The notes beneath the pieces are model-generated. The model was not told where the DNA came from. It was given only the letters and a program-made list of their open reading frames with translations, and did no database searches. 64,000 bases of DNA from a virus. Location: positions 1 through 64,000 of IMG/VR virus record IMGVR_UViG_3300050343_000243; one strand, written 5' to 3'. Below are positions 1-9,207 of this stretch, one piece after another (the stretch's first letter is position 1; each line of letters begins with the position of its first letter). The position numbers and the translations under genes are program-made.

Positions 1-1409
1 GAAATTTTTGTACTGCCGTCGGGGATTAATCCGGTTACACCGTTAGGCATTTCGCCTGACTCAAGTGTAACACCTAGTAAATCAACTCTTTTCTTCTCAT
101 ATGCCTGCATCTTCTTAAAGAACTTCTCATTCTCTGCCTGGAATTCCTCAAGATCTTCAAAGTCTTCTTGCAGTGGAATCTCGGGCTTTTTAAGACCCAT
201 AGCGACTGCAAAACTTTCGTTGAACATACGCTCTTCATGTTTGATCATAAGACCAAACAGTCTGCATAAACCATACGTAAATAGTGCACGTGCTTTCTTT
301 TCTGCTGTAGCAGCTACACGTCCATAGAGAGTTTTAATCTCATATGCCGTGGATGCAGTACCGATATCAATATCATCGACACCACCAAGGGCTAGACGGA
401 TTTCAGAGCGGTATTGCTTGACATACATGTTCTGATCACCACTGACACTGTCAGGAGTGAGATAGCCGACACGGTCAGTTGCTTCAAGGTTGGCGATAAC
501 ACGAGGAATACGTATCTGTCCATCTAGAGCAGATGCCCCACCAAAAGGCTCACTAACCCTGGTGCTTGATCTGCCCATAGCAGCGAATCCAGCTTGTGAA
601 CTAATGGTGGGTTTAAAGGTACTGTCTTCACCACTTTCAATAATGTCGTGTTTAGGACGACTAGAAATCAACGTAGGGTTGCCAAAGAACTTCAGATTCT
701 TACGTACGTTCTTGACAAGGTCATCGTGATACATGATCTGGTTGGCAAGCCATTCAAACTCACCATTTCCAGTCGCTTCGCCTGTGCAATCCATATAGTT
801 GAAAACTTCAACTGCAGGAATGAATCCGAGACTATTAGTTAATGTTTCTGTATTGCCAGGCATTGCAATGGAAGACTGACCCATGTTGTTTTCAAATTCA
901 ATCTTTTCATCAGAGATTGTTTGTTCAATCCGATCCTTGAAAACATTTAACTTGATATACTTTTTCTTGCCACCACGTACGGCCTCTGAAGGGAAGGGAT
1001 TTGCATTTTTACCTTCAGACTGAACGTTAAAACTGTATGTCAGAACAATATTGTTTAAATCACCAGCTTGATCCCTATATGCCCTGTAATTGTCTTTAGG
1101 GAAAAATAGCAACTGATAGTTATCTCCAGCAGGGCGGAAGTAAAACAATCCCTGTCCATCACACAAGAAGTAGTCAACAACACTATCCAACTTCATGTCG
1201 AGCATATTGTGCTCACAGACTTTGGCTATGAAATCCTTTCTGTATCCATAACTATCCTGTTCTGCATAAAACTCAATACCTCTGCGCAGCATAAACATCC
1301 TCATCTGTGCAAGATGGGATGAGACGATCATGGTGTCTACTGATAGATCACCACGACGCTCTTTAGCAGCAGTAAGAATTTGTTTAAAGCCGCTTTCTGC
1401 TTGATTCAT
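1..1409 (-). CDS. Portal protein (C-terminal end cut by window edge)
   Basis: The frame is open on the minus strand from an ATG at 1409 to base 1, so about 469 residues are visible and the C-terminus lies outside. It begins MNQAESGFKQILTAAKERRG and includes the segment GVDDIDIGTASTAYEIKTLY followed by a helical stretch (YGLCRLFGLMIKHEERMF), which fits tailed-phage portal proteins. The position next to TerL and the virion genes supports this. Portals form the dodecameric head vertex through which DNA is packaged. The assignment rests on size, context and general sequence character rather than a diagnostic motif. Confidence 0.6.
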   Translation of the reverse strand, partial: MNQAESGFKQILTAAKERRGDLSVDTMIVSSHLAQMRMFMLRRGIEFYAEQDSYGYRKDFIAKVCEHNMLDMKLDSVVDYFLCDGQGLFYFRPAGDNYQLLFFPKDNYRAYRDQAGDLNNIVLTYSFNVQSEGKNANPFPSEAVRGGKKKYIKLNVFKDRIEQTISDEKIEFENNMGQSSIAMPGNTETLTNSLGFIPAVEVFNYMDCTGEATGNGEFEWLANQIMYHDDLVKNVRKNLKFFGNPTLISSRPKHDIIESGEDSTFKPTISSQAGFAAMGRSSTRVSEPFGGASALDGQIRIPRVIANLEATDRVGYLTPDSVSGDQNMYVKQYRSEIRLALGGVDDIDIGTASTAYEIKTLYGRVAATAEKKARALFTYGLCRLFGLMIKHEERMFNESFAVAMGLKKPEIPLQEDFEDLEEFQAENEKFFKKMQAYEKKRVDLLGVTLESGEMPNGVTGLIPDGSTKI

Positions 1410-1440
1410 TTTTACCTATCTTTATTACTAGTCTATCGGG

Positions 1441-2241
1441 TTAGAACTTAGAATACTTCTTATACATCTTCTCATAATCAGGGGATTCTACTTTTTCTGG
1501 AGATTTCGCATCGTTCCAAGATGCAGTTGCAAAATTCCCCATATCTCCGAAGAGCTGTGAACGCATAACATCAGATTTAGCGTTGTTATAACGCTCTCTT
1601 TGACCAATGCGCTTATCTAATGCTGCAGGGTCTGAATATGAATTCTGCTTAGCACGTGAGATAGCACCTTGTGCAATATAGTCAGTATTTTGATATGCCT
1701 TTTGTAGATCCCTATTCTGTGTTGCCTGCCTATCTATGCGAGCAGCATTAGCAGCATGGCTGTCCTTAGGGGCATAGTATCCAGCCATAGTTGCTGCAGA
1801 AGCTGGGGTGTCTTTGGACGGATTACCACTACTTTGGTAGTTGAACACTCGGCTATCTCCACCGTAGTTACGTACGGAGTTATCTTGGTTCTGGTTTACG
1901 TAGTTGTTATCACCTTTGATTGAGCTCGTCTGATCGTTGTCTTGAGTGACTGTCTGGGTTGTATTGCCAATGTTCTTTTGAGTATTTGTATTAGACCCAC
2001 CTTCTTTTCCTGATAGAGCGCCGGATGCAATCTGGTCGTATAGTCCACCAGATCCTTTGGCGTTACCTGAATACAACGTATCAGGATTGGCATCTAACTG
2101 TCTCAAGATATCGGCATCAGAAGCACCACTTTTCTTGGCAGCATAGTAATCTTTATGGCCAAAGCGTTCAGAACTATTGCCATATTCCATGCTGTATTTC
2201 ATTGCTCTTTCTTTGGCGTTACTGTGATTTGAATTGCTCAT
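1441..2241 (-). CDS. Putative virion protein with QDNDQTSS/NNN motif
   Basis: A 266-residue polar protein, rich in Asn, Ser, Gln and Tyr. Its centre (about residues 90-135) holds a patterned segment, TVTQDNDQTSS then GDNNYVNQNQDN then RNYGG. The same pattern recurs in the next gene upstream in the operon. There is no signal peptide or membrane segment. It lies between portal and TerL in a tightly spaced leftward operon, so a head or connector role is inferred. I do not recognise the family. Confidence 0.55.
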   Translation of the reverse strand: MSNSNHSNAKERAMKYSMEYGNSSERFGHKDYYAAKKSGASDADILRQLDANPDTLYSGNAKGSGGLYDQIASGALSGKEGGSNTNTQKNIGNTTQTVTQDNDQTSSIKGDNNYVNQNQDNSVRNYGGDSRVFNYQSSGNPSKDTPASAATMAGYYAPKDSHAANAARIDRQATQNRDLQKAYQNTDYIAQGAISRAKQNSYSDPAALDKRIGQRERYNNAKSDVMRSQLFGDMGNFATASWNDAKSPEKVESPDYEKMYKKYSKF

Positions 2242-2254
2242 GATTAATAACTCC

Positions 2255-2830
2255 TTAAGCTGCGAATTTGCTGTTCATCCAGGCTGACTTCCAATCTTCC
2301 GGATTAAAAGTACGACCACCAAAGTTTCGGATGTTGTTGTCTTGGTCTTGGTTGACTGTATTGTTATTACCTACAACGCTGCTTGTTTGATCGTTGTCTT
2401 GAATCACTGTCTGTGAGACATTGCCATTATCCAAAGCAAAAGGACTTGTTCGGGGCATTGCAGAATCTGGAATAGTTACATCACCACTTCCCGTATCAAT
2501 TTCTACTTCAATAGGACCAGTAATAGCAGCAGGAGCAGGAGTAGGCGCCACTTCTGGTACTACTGGTTCTCCAGCCATTTCAGGCACAACACCGCCCTCG
2601 GGTTTATTAACTGGTGGACCGCCACCTGTAAGACGACGATAATCATCGTCACCGAAGCTATCTCCTTGGAAAGCCATAATTACATCTTTATCGCTATATC
2701 CTGAAAGGTCATAACCGGATACTTTTGCAAGTTTTGCTTCTGATTTCTCAGGATCAGCGGCAATGGCTTGACGGGCAGCAAAATTTCTATCTTCATTTAT
2801 TTTGTCACCGGCCATTCTTTTTTTAGACAT
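2255..2830 (-). CDS. Putative virion protein, paralogous motif to its neighbour
   Basis: A 191-residue protein with a Pro/Ala/Val-rich centre (about residues 70-105). A C-terminal segment reads TVIQDNDQTSS, GNNNTVNQDQDN, RNFGG. That segment closely matches the one in the gene at 1441-2241, so the two share a duplicated module. It lies 8 bases after TerL in the transcription direction. The function is unknown; a virion role is inferred from context. Confidence 0.55.
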   Translation of the reverse strand: MSKKRMAGDKINEDRNFAARQAIAADPEKSEAKLAKVSGYDLSGYSDKDVIMAFQGDSFGDDDYRRLTGGGPPVNKPEGGVVPEMAGEPVVPEVAPTPAPAAITGPIEVEIDTGSGDVTIPDSAMPRTSPFALDNGNVSQTVIQDNDQTSSVVGNNNTVNQDQDNNIRNFGGRTFNPEDWKSAWMNSKFAA

Positions 2831-2838
2831 ACCGCTAT

Positions 2839-4377
2839 TTATAAATTAAAGCTATCATTATTGTACTCTAATTGTAATCCACCTCTTCTTAATAACCCTC
2901 CCATAACTAAAACCATGGAATCAACAGCATCATCATGTTGTGAATGACCAAAATTCAATAATTCATCTTCAAGTACTGTCCATTTACGCCATTTATTCCA
3001 TACAACCCGACGACCTTCAAATAAACCAAGGACACCACGTAATCGGGCGAGCTTGTCTCCTTTAAATCCTTTGACTGGACTGACAGTCAGATTGTATAGA
3101 GCACGCTCTTCATGCATTATCCGTTTAAAGTCACCCTCAAATGATGTTTGATATGCAACAGCTTCTGGCCATATGATGCATGGAGACATCGTTGGGAAGT
3201 ACTGACCATCATCATTTTCAATAAGGATGTTCCAGTCAGTTAACATCTCACATAAGGTATCCATCTTTTTTATGTTGCCCATCGTACGCTCACGACGTTG
3301 ATCAATCAGATAGATTTTCCCGTCTTTGATACCTGCAAGAGTGAACACAGTCCAGTCATTCTTTTGAGACAGACCGGCACTTAAGTCAATACCTACGCCA
3401 AGGCAGTCGTAGTCATCAGGCACAGGAGCTTTAACTATCAGTTCTGGCGAGATACCTACGTCAGCATTACGGACAGCCGTGTTTAAGTACTGATATGCAA
3501 AAGCAACACGGTCCTCCATCTTTCGTTCATTCAGGTATTTCATAGACCAGAACTCTGGCCAATATGAACGTTGCTTACCGTCAGCGTCTGTGTGTACAGC
3601 TTGTTGAACTATCTGCTTCCAATTATTCTTTGGGACGAATAGGGTTTGATGAATGTCATCAAAATGAAAACGGGTACCCAGGCAAATAGCCCGTGCCCCT
3701 TGAAACATTGTCGGCGCAATAACATTAGACCATGTTTGTTCCATCTCACGGCGAATATCCGGATTGTTGATGGATACTGCAGACTTGATAGGGTCATCGA
3801 TAAGCACCAACTGGGATCTCTTTGAAGTAATGGCTCCCTTGAGACCCCCACACGCAATTGTGAAAGCCTCCTCACCCGCTGTATCAATCCCTGCAAAGTC
3901 ATAGTCAATACTCCAATATTCGTCCGATCTTTTAATCTTTGATAGCCTGACCATTGGAAATACTTCTCTGTACTTCGGGCTGCTCAAGATGCCCTTAATC
4001 GTCGCTGATTTTGCTCGGCTGATATCTACCATGTAGGCGATGTACAGAATACGCAGCATTTGCTTGGCAGCAGCATGTCGGCCAATCATCCAAGCTGCAA
4101 ACAAACCAAGGACAGTACTTTTCGCAGATCCACGAGGCGCAAGGATGGAAGTATTCTGTCCTCCGATTCCTAATAGACATTCACTATCCTTCCCTGTGCA
4201 TAACTCGTTATGCCATTCCATCATGTGTTTTGCAGGCTTTTTGCCCATAAATACACAGAAGTCATAGAAATCATCCCTTGCTTTTAATACTTCCTCTGAA
4301 GGTGGTTTAGTAGTAACCTTCGTTGCAGTCATTAATGCTGCACGTTTAAAAGCTAACGATGAACTTGCTATTGCCAT
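2839..4377 (-). CDS. terL: Terminase large subunit (ATPase/nuclease)
   Basis: The 512-residue length is normal for TerL. Walker A is APRGSAKST (residues 80-88), Walker B is VLIDDP (191-196), and a coupling-type motif ICLGTRFHFDD begins at 231. The C-terminal RNase-H-like nuclease starts with GVGIDLSAG (Asp331) and ends with the acidic HDDAVDSMV. These are the hallmarks of the DNA packaging motor that translocates DNA into the prohead through the portal and cuts it. It sits in the leftward virion operon between a small gene and two motif-sharing proteins. The call is firm; which subfamily (T7-like or other) I cannot tell. Confidence 0.93.
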   Translation of the reverse strand: MAIASSSLAFKRAALMTATKVTTKPPSEEVLKARDDFYDFCVFMGKKPAKHMMEWHNELCTGKDSECLLGIGGQNTSILAPRGSAKSTVLGLFAAWMIGRHAAAKQMLRILYIAYMVDISRAKSATIKGILSSPKYREVFPMVRLSKIKRSDEYWSIDYDFAGIDTAGEEAFTIACGGLKGAITSKRSQLVLIDDPIKSAVSINNPDIRREMEQTWSNVIAPTMFQGARAICLGTRFHFDDIHQTLFVPKNNWKQIVQQAVHTDADGKQRSYWPEFWSMKYLNERKMEDRVAFAYQYLNTAVRNADVGISPELIVKAPVPDDYDCLGVGIDLSAGLSQKNDWTVFTLAGIKDGKIYLIDQRRERTMGNIKKMDTLCEMLTDWNILIENDDGQYFPTMSPCIIWPEAVAYQTSFEGDFKRIMHEERALYNLTVSPVKGFKGDKLARLRGVLGLFEGRRVVWNKWRKWTVLEDELLNFGHSQHDDAVDSMVLVMGGLLRRGGLQLEYNNDSFNL

Positions 4378-4404
4378 ACAGATACTTTTTTATTAGTCTA
4401 ACTA

Positions 4405-4686
4405 TTAAGCTTTTCCTTCAGCGATACGTTGAGCTAATCGAGAGGCTGCTCTTGACTTTGCACGCATACGAATAGCCCTCTGTCTATCTTCTTCATATGC
4501 AATTCCAATAGCTGCACTCCTAGCAGCTGCTTCTTCTGCACCATTCGATGACATAAAGAATTTTTCTACGCTATATCCTGGTATGGAAGGTAAACGTCTT
4601 GAAAGAGTTCCGCTTCTACCAAGAGAAGCAACACTGTAGTTATCTACGATTGCTCCAGGCAGATCGTCAATGATTAGATCACGCAT
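4405..4686 (-). CDS. Small protein between putative TerS and TerL
   Basis: A 93-residue protein with a basic, Ala-rich helical C-terminal half (many Arg/Ala from residue 55 on). Its start overlaps the end of the upstream gene by 8 bases, which implies translational coupling. I see no recognised domain. A packaging or head-assembly accessory role is possible from position only. Confidence 0.55.
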   Translation of the reverse strand: MRDLIIDDLPGAIVDNYSVASLGRSGTLSRRLPSIPGYSVEKFFMSSNGAEEAAARSAAIGIAYEEDRQRAIRMRAKSRAASRLAQRIAEGKA

Positions 4687-5221
4687 TACTTAACTCCGAA
4701 TATATCTTTGCCCATACCGCATTGATTGCATTTTCAATGGGTTCAGCAAACTGTGGGTCATCCTTGAAGATGCTGGACATCTCCCGCATGACACGGTCTG
4801 CACCGGCAAGTACCAATCCACGTTTGTCTGTGGAGCGGTTCATCCGATCACTGGTTTCAATGTGAGAGCGAAGTTCTTTTTCTAGCGCAGCCAAGCGGGC
4901 AGCACCGTTATCACCTTTAATCTCTCCGGAGGTGATTGCCATTCGTAACTCTTGTATATCGGAGTGAAGTGCAGCAATTTCGCTATTAAGAATTTCACGA
5001 CGGTTAAGCTTCTTATACTTCATTTTGACCCATTTATTCAGGTCTGTAAATGTGCCAGGATATCCAGATATTCCGGCATATACCCAAATCTCAATGATGG
5101 AAGGAGTGACTTCAGCAAATTCTCTAAACTCCTCACTTTCACCTGCAGTCAAGGTATCAAGCCACTGCTCAACATAGTTCAGGTATACCTTGCCAGTTGT
5201 TATTTCTGTTTTAGTTGTCAT
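4679..5221 (-). CDS. Possible terminase small subunit
   Basis: A 180-residue protein. The N-terminal part looks like a helical DNA-binding region (around TPSIIEIWVYAGISGYPG) and is followed by a long charged helical, coiled-coil-like region (about residues 75-140). This architecture, and the location two genes ahead of TerL, fit small terminases that recognise packaging sites. No diagnostic motif was identified, so this is inference. It starts immediately next to the end of the upstream gene. Confidence 0.45.
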   Translation of the reverse strand: MTTKTEITTGKVYLNYVEQWLDTLTAGESEEFREFAEVTPSIIEIWVYAGISGYPGTFTDLNKWVKMKYKKLNRREILNSEIAALHSDIQELRMAITSGEIKGDNGAARLAALEKELRSHIETSDRMNRSTDKRGLVLAGADRVMREMSSIFKDDPQFAEPIENAINAVWAKIYSELSNA

Positions 5222-6195
5222 CAGAATGCTCTCGCCGTATTACGTGCATAACTATGCATGTTGGCCCGATCCTTGGCTTTCAACCTTGTCTCGTTGTCTT
5301 GGGTTTTCCGCGTTTCGTCTCCCGTTGCACGGGTGTTATCAATTGTTCCCTGTGCGTTTACACTTGCAACATCTACTGTTCTATCTGCACCATACTTGGA
5401 TGCATCAGCAGCTGAAGTTGCTTTGAACTTTTCAGCATCAGAAGAAATGAGCTGTTGTACTGTATTTGCATCTGACTCATATAGGGATGAATCCTTCTGC
5501 ATCTGTCCTACATCAGTTTTAGCCTTTGCACCGATGTTGGCTACATCACGATCTTTGTCGAAGCTACCAAAGTTAATTTTCTCGTTTGAAGCATTGTTCT
5601 GGGCATCAGTGAGACGCTGTTGTTCACCAATAACAATCGTGCCTAAACGATCTTGTTGCCCCTGCGCACCAATGGACAGACGATCCTGCTCTCCAGTCGC
5701 AGACACCATACCCAAATCTCTGTCATGCTGTGCATTAGCAAACTGATTTTGATATTTGAATTGAGCATCCATGGATTGCATTCCATAGTTAAACTCATCC
5801 TTCATCGCTGCAGACTGGTTACGTAGCTCCAGGTCTGCCTGATGGGTCATATTGTTCTGTGCCAATCCTGAGTTGAACTGACCCAGCTGCATTGCAAGCT
5901 GGCTATCAACAGCAGATTGTATAAAGTTCCCCTTGAACGCATTTTTTGCCATACGTCCAGCATCATCATTTGGTGATGACTTGTAAAAGTCATTCATCAT
6001 TCCTTGGAACTTAAACATTCCTTGTCCGTTATTACTACTACTGCTGCCACTACTTCTACTGCTAGGTCTACTTGCTCCCCTCTCCCTTACTAATTTGTCG
6101 TAGCGTGCTTGATCAGAAGCACCCCAATGCTTACCACCTTCAAGAGCTATTCGTGCAAGTTGTTGATCTAACCCTGCTGGAATCTTTGCAGCCAT
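5221..6195 (-). CDS. Long Gln/Asp-rich helical virion protein
   Basis: 324 residues. A Ser-rich linker (about 40-56) precedes a long, low-hydrophobicity region very rich in Gln, Asn, Asp and Ala, with repeated QDR/EQD units (about 165-200) that suggest an extended helical or coiled-coil rod. The C-terminus is basic. Such proteins are common among internal or ejection proteins of podovirus-like phages; that role is inferred. It abuts the putative TerS gene. Confidence 0.6.
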   Translation of the reverse strand: MAAKIPAGLDQQLARIALEGGKHWGASDQARYDKLVRERGASRPSSRSSGSSSSNNGQGMFKFQGMMNDFYKSSPNDDAGRMAKNAFKGNFIQSAVDSQLAMQLGQFNSGLAQNNMTHQADLELRNQSAAMKDEFNYGMQSMDAQFKYQNQFANAQHDRDLGMVSATGEQDRLSIGAQGQQDRLGTIVIGEQQRLTDAQNNASNEKINFGSFDKDRDVANIGAKAKTDVGQMQKDSSLYESDANTVQQLISSDAEKFKATSAADASKYGADRTVDVASVNAQGTIDNTRATGDETRKTQDNETRLKAKDRANMHSYARNTARAF

Positions 6196-6274
6196 CGTAC
6201 TCTTATTTAGTCTTTTCTTATTGTAACTACTCTATTTTTTTAAATACAATATAGATATTAACGACATTCGACAT

Positions 6275-7363
6275 ATGAGATTCAATAGTATTGGCAGACA
6301 AGGCAACTACTCACAAGCCGGTAAGGCAGTAGCTGATGATGCCTTGAATTCGTTTCTAGTAGCACGTCGTAAATCTCCTGACTACGGGAAAATTGCACAA
6401 GATGCTGCAAATATTGCTCGTGAAGAAAAGATCAACTCTATTAAGGCACAGGCTGAAGTAACGAAATTAGGTATTGCAGCTGCAGCAGGTGTTAAGGCTA
6501 AAAAAATTGACATCAAGGCTAAATCAGACCTTAAATCTGCCACTCGTAAAGCTGGTGTACTAGCCGCTGGTGGTCAGATGATTCAGGAAGGTGCTTCTTA
6601 CTTGGGTAATGAGCGTACTAAACGAAATGTTGGTGAAACCGATTCTGATTACACCGCTCGCATCACAAGAGCACAAAGTAAGATAGCAGAGCTTGATAAG
6701 AAGATAGAGGAATTAGGGATGGATAGCGAAGGTAACTTTACTGGCGGTAGTAATAGTGGTGGGTTAGTTGAAGAAAAGTCTCCGGGTAAGACTGTTCAAA
6801 ATACTGGAGACGGTTTACCTAAAAACAACGGAAGTACTACTCCAAAGTTTGACGGTGGTATTACCGGTCAAGGTGGTGGCACAGTAGATCAGCCTGTTGG
6901 TGGAGGAACAGGCTGGCAACGTTTAAGTAAGGTACTCAGATACGGTGAAGGTACAACTGGAGACGCTGGCTATACGACACAATTTACTGGTACTCAGTTC
7001 TCAGATATGTCTAAACATCCACGCCAGCTTCGTTCCTCTGGGAACCTTGAGTCAGACGCTGCTGGTGCATATCAGTTTCTGTCTAGCACCTGGGATGAAG
7101 CAAAGAGCGCATTAAATCTTCCTGACTTCTCAAGAGAAAGTCAAGAGAAAGCTGGACGTTTCTTGACGAAGCGTCGTGGTGTTAATCCCGATCAAGTCTT
7201 TAAGACTAAGGAGGAGTTCAAGGGAGTTATGGATAAGCTGGCTCCTGAATGGGCAAGTATGCCTTACTCACGTCAATCACCAAAGGGTTATGGTAATGGC
7301 TCTTCCTATTACGGCCAAGGTGGTATTAGTCTTGATAAAGCGTGGTCTCTATATAACTCTTAG
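6275..7363 (+). CDS. Virion-associated muramidase, GH104 (lambda R-like) C-terminal domain
   Basis: 362 residues, transcribed against the surrounding operon. The N-terminal module (1-110) resembles that of two neighbouring virion proteins (RF near the start, SPDYG, then AQDAANIAREE). A Gly/Asn-rich linker (about 150-215) leads to a C-terminal domain with YGEGT, SDMSKHP and AAGAYQFLSSTW. These match the catalytic-Glu and substrate-cleft motifs of lambda-endolysin-type GH104 transglycosylases. The inferred role is local peptidoglycan degradation during DNA entry. Its last 4 bases overlap the convergent gene at 7360. Confidence 0.7.
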   Translation: MRFNSIGRQGNYSQAGKAVADDALNSFLVARRKSPDYGKIAQDAANIAREEKINSIKAQAEVTKLGIAAAAGVKAKKIDIKAKSDLKSATRKAGVLAAGGQMIQEGASYLGNERTKRNVGETDSDYTARITRAQSKIAELDKKIEELGMDSEGNFTGGSNSGGLVEEKSPGKTVQNTGDGLPKNNGSTTPKFDGGITGQGGGTVDQPVGGGTGWQRLSKVLRYGEGTTGDAGYTTQFTGTQFSDMSKHPRQLRSSGNLESDAAGAYQFLSSTWDEAKSALNLPDFSRESQEKAGRFLTKRRGVNPDQVFKTKEEFKGVMDKLAPEWASMPYSRQSPKGYGNGSSYYGQGGISLDKAWSLYNS

Positions 7364-7983
7364 AGAGCAAAGGCTGCAGCAAGAGCTGCTAGCCCACCAC
7401 CCATACTGCTGATTGCCTTACGACGATCCTGCCTATCTAGTCGCTCCATCTGTTCGTTAAAACGCCTATCTTCACGACGATCTGCACGTATTTGTTGATT
7501 CAGCAGATCGAGACGACTTTGTTGTAAATCACGGCGGTCATCATAATATCGACGCTCTCGTACCATCCGTTCATTTTTTAATTGTGGATTGTCATACGCT
7601 GCTTCACTTCGTTTTCTATCTGCTTCAATAGTTTCGTTAAGGTTCAACTCTCTGATATCTGACGCATAAGTATCTAGAAAATCTTCGGCACTCATCCCAT
7701 TTAAAAGTTGTAGGCTTGGATCCATTCTTTGTGCAGAACGTACACGACCATCTTTCTTGGCCTTATCCATCTTCACCTTATTGGAGGTATCTTCTAAGCT
7801 ATCCGTATCTACGAATAACCTGTCACCCAGCTGTAGATCGTAGTCACCAAACTCATCTGGGCCTTGACGTACTAGATCTTTACGACGGTCTTTGCCGTAG
7901 CTGTTTAAACCAACAGCAGCACCTACTCCAGAAAGAGCAGTTAAGCCTAAACCAATTCCTTTTGCAACGCCAAGCGCACCCAT
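7360..7983 (-). CDS. Putative internal virion protein with hydrophobic ends
   Basis: 207 residues. A Gly/Ala-rich hydrophobic N-terminus (MGALGVAKGIGLGLTALSG) and a hydrophobic C-terminus (GGGLAALAAAFAL) flank a highly charged helical middle rich in Arg and Asp. This pattern fits a membrane-active ejection or internal core protein, but the family is not recognised. It ends convergently with the muramidase gene. Confidence 0.55.
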   Translation of the reverse strand: MGALGVAKGIGLGLTALSGVGAAVGLNSYGKDRRKDLVRQGPDEFGDYDLQLGDRLFVDTDSLEDTSNKVKMDKAKKDGRVRSAQRMDPSLQLLNGMSAEDFLDTYASDIRELNLNETIEADRKRSEAAYDNPQLKNERMVRERRYYDDRRDLQQSRLDLLNQQIRADRREDRRFNEQMERLDRQDRRKAISSMGGGLAALAAAFAL

Positions 7984-8010
7984 TTCTTTAACGCAATATC
8001 TTTTACTATT

Positions 8011-8733
8011 TTACACAGCTTGCAAAGCTTGTTTTGCTTCCATTCGTGATACCCGTGCTTGTAGTTCCTGGTTAGCACGAACCAATAGTCCGATTAGTTC
8101 TGTTGGATCAATGCACAACTTACCGATCGTCTCATCGTAGTAAGTAGCGTCAGGCATAACCTTCTGGTATTCCTGTGCAATGAATCCGTAGTGCATACGT
8201 TCTGGACTAGAGCTGTACTCTTCTTTGTAGAAGAAGGTGACAGGCTTCAGTTCCCGGAGAATTGCACACGCATTCTCTAGACGATCGATAGTGTGCTTTG
8301 TCGTTTCATCTGATGCCATTAAAAGTGGAGCTGCTGCACTGGCAATACCAGTAATGGCACTTATGAATCCTCCTTTCTTTTTAGCACTTGCTTGTGCTCT
8401 CGTATCTCTTGCTTGCTCTTCAGCTACTTCGATCCTTGCAGCACCCTGAATACCTACCATTGCTGCATCCGCTTCTGCATTTTCTACAGCCATACGTGTT
8501 GCTGCCGCATTAGATGCTGCTGTCAATCCAATGTCTTGATAGTTAGGGGACTCATCTGTAATACCTTTAAAGATATTTGATGTATTTACAATTCCTGCTG
8601 CACTTCCAGCATTAGTAGATAGACCCGCACTACTTAATGAGATTGGCTCAAATTCTCTAGCCTGTCCACTCTTGGGTGTGTACCTTGTACGTGGCGTAGG
8701 TGTACCAGCAAATCTAATTTGTGAACGTGCCAT
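8011..8733 (-). CDS. Virion protein with C-terminal Peptidase_S74 intramolecular chaperone domain
   Basis: 240 residues. The N-terminal half carries the shared virion module (IRFAG, then SPNYQDIGLTAASNAAATR). The C-terminal 90 residues are an S74/IMC domain: the DETTKHTIDRLENACAILRE start, LKPVTFFYK, YGFIAQEYQKVMPDA, and a terminal helical segment. S74 domains usually trimerise tail fibres or spikes and then cut themselves off. Finding one on a short non-fibrous protein is unusual, so it may act on a trimeric structure or be part of one. Family recognition is good; the role is inferred. Confidence 0.75.
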   Translation of the reverse strand: MARSQIRFAGTPTPRTRYTPKSGQAREFEPISLSSAGLSTNAGSAAGIVNTSNIFKGITDESPNYQDIGLTAASNAAATRMAVENAEADAAMVGIQGAARIEVAEEQARDTRAQASAKKKGGFISAITGIASAAAPLLMASDETTKHTIDRLENACAILRELKPVTFFYKEEYSSSPERMHYGFIAQEYQKVMPDATYYDETIGKLCIDPTELIGLLVRANQELQARVSRMEAKQALQAV

Positions 8734-8783
8734 GTCTACTTTGTATATCCTTTATTTATCTTATCTACTTTAGGACTGGCTAT

Positions 8784-9192
8784 TTACATATCATACCCAC
8801 CCAATGCTTCTCTACCTATTCCTGAAGCGTGGGGTTGACTGTACTGTGTTTTACCCATGTTAGTTCCAATATTGCTACCGCCGAAGTTCATGCCACCAAT
8901 AATTGCTCCACCGATCTTGTCCAATTCCAGACATCATTGCTGCCTGAGTTCCTGCATTAGCTAATGAACGATTCGCAGCACCCGTAATTGCCGCTCCTTC
9001 TACATCAGCTGCGGACAAAATACCAGTATTTAGTGCCTTGCTTTGCTTTCCAATACTGTTAACTAGTTCCTGTCTAGCTAAATTGCTGGCAGCCTGTGCA
9101 TTCATCCCATAGTCAGGGCTATCTTGCATATAATTCTCTACTCCGGTAACTCCACCAGTAAAGTTACTTACACGTTGTCCAGCAAATCTCAT
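8784..9192 (-). CDS. Shared-module virion protein with an apparent +1 frameshift near 8919
   Basis: The frame from ATG 9192 encodes the shared N-terminal module (MRFAG, SPDYGMNAQAASNLARQE) and then stops at 8875 after an atypical tail (DRWSNYWWHELRR). Skipping one base at 8919, after the codon for SGIG, restores a natural-looking Gly-rich end (KIGGAIIGGMNFGG to ALGGYDM) that stops at 8784. The total is about 135 residues. The extra base may be a mutation, an assembly error or a programmed +1 site; I see no classic slippery motif. Confidence 0.5.
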
Positions 9193-9207
9193 GGTATTAA
9201 ATCCTTA

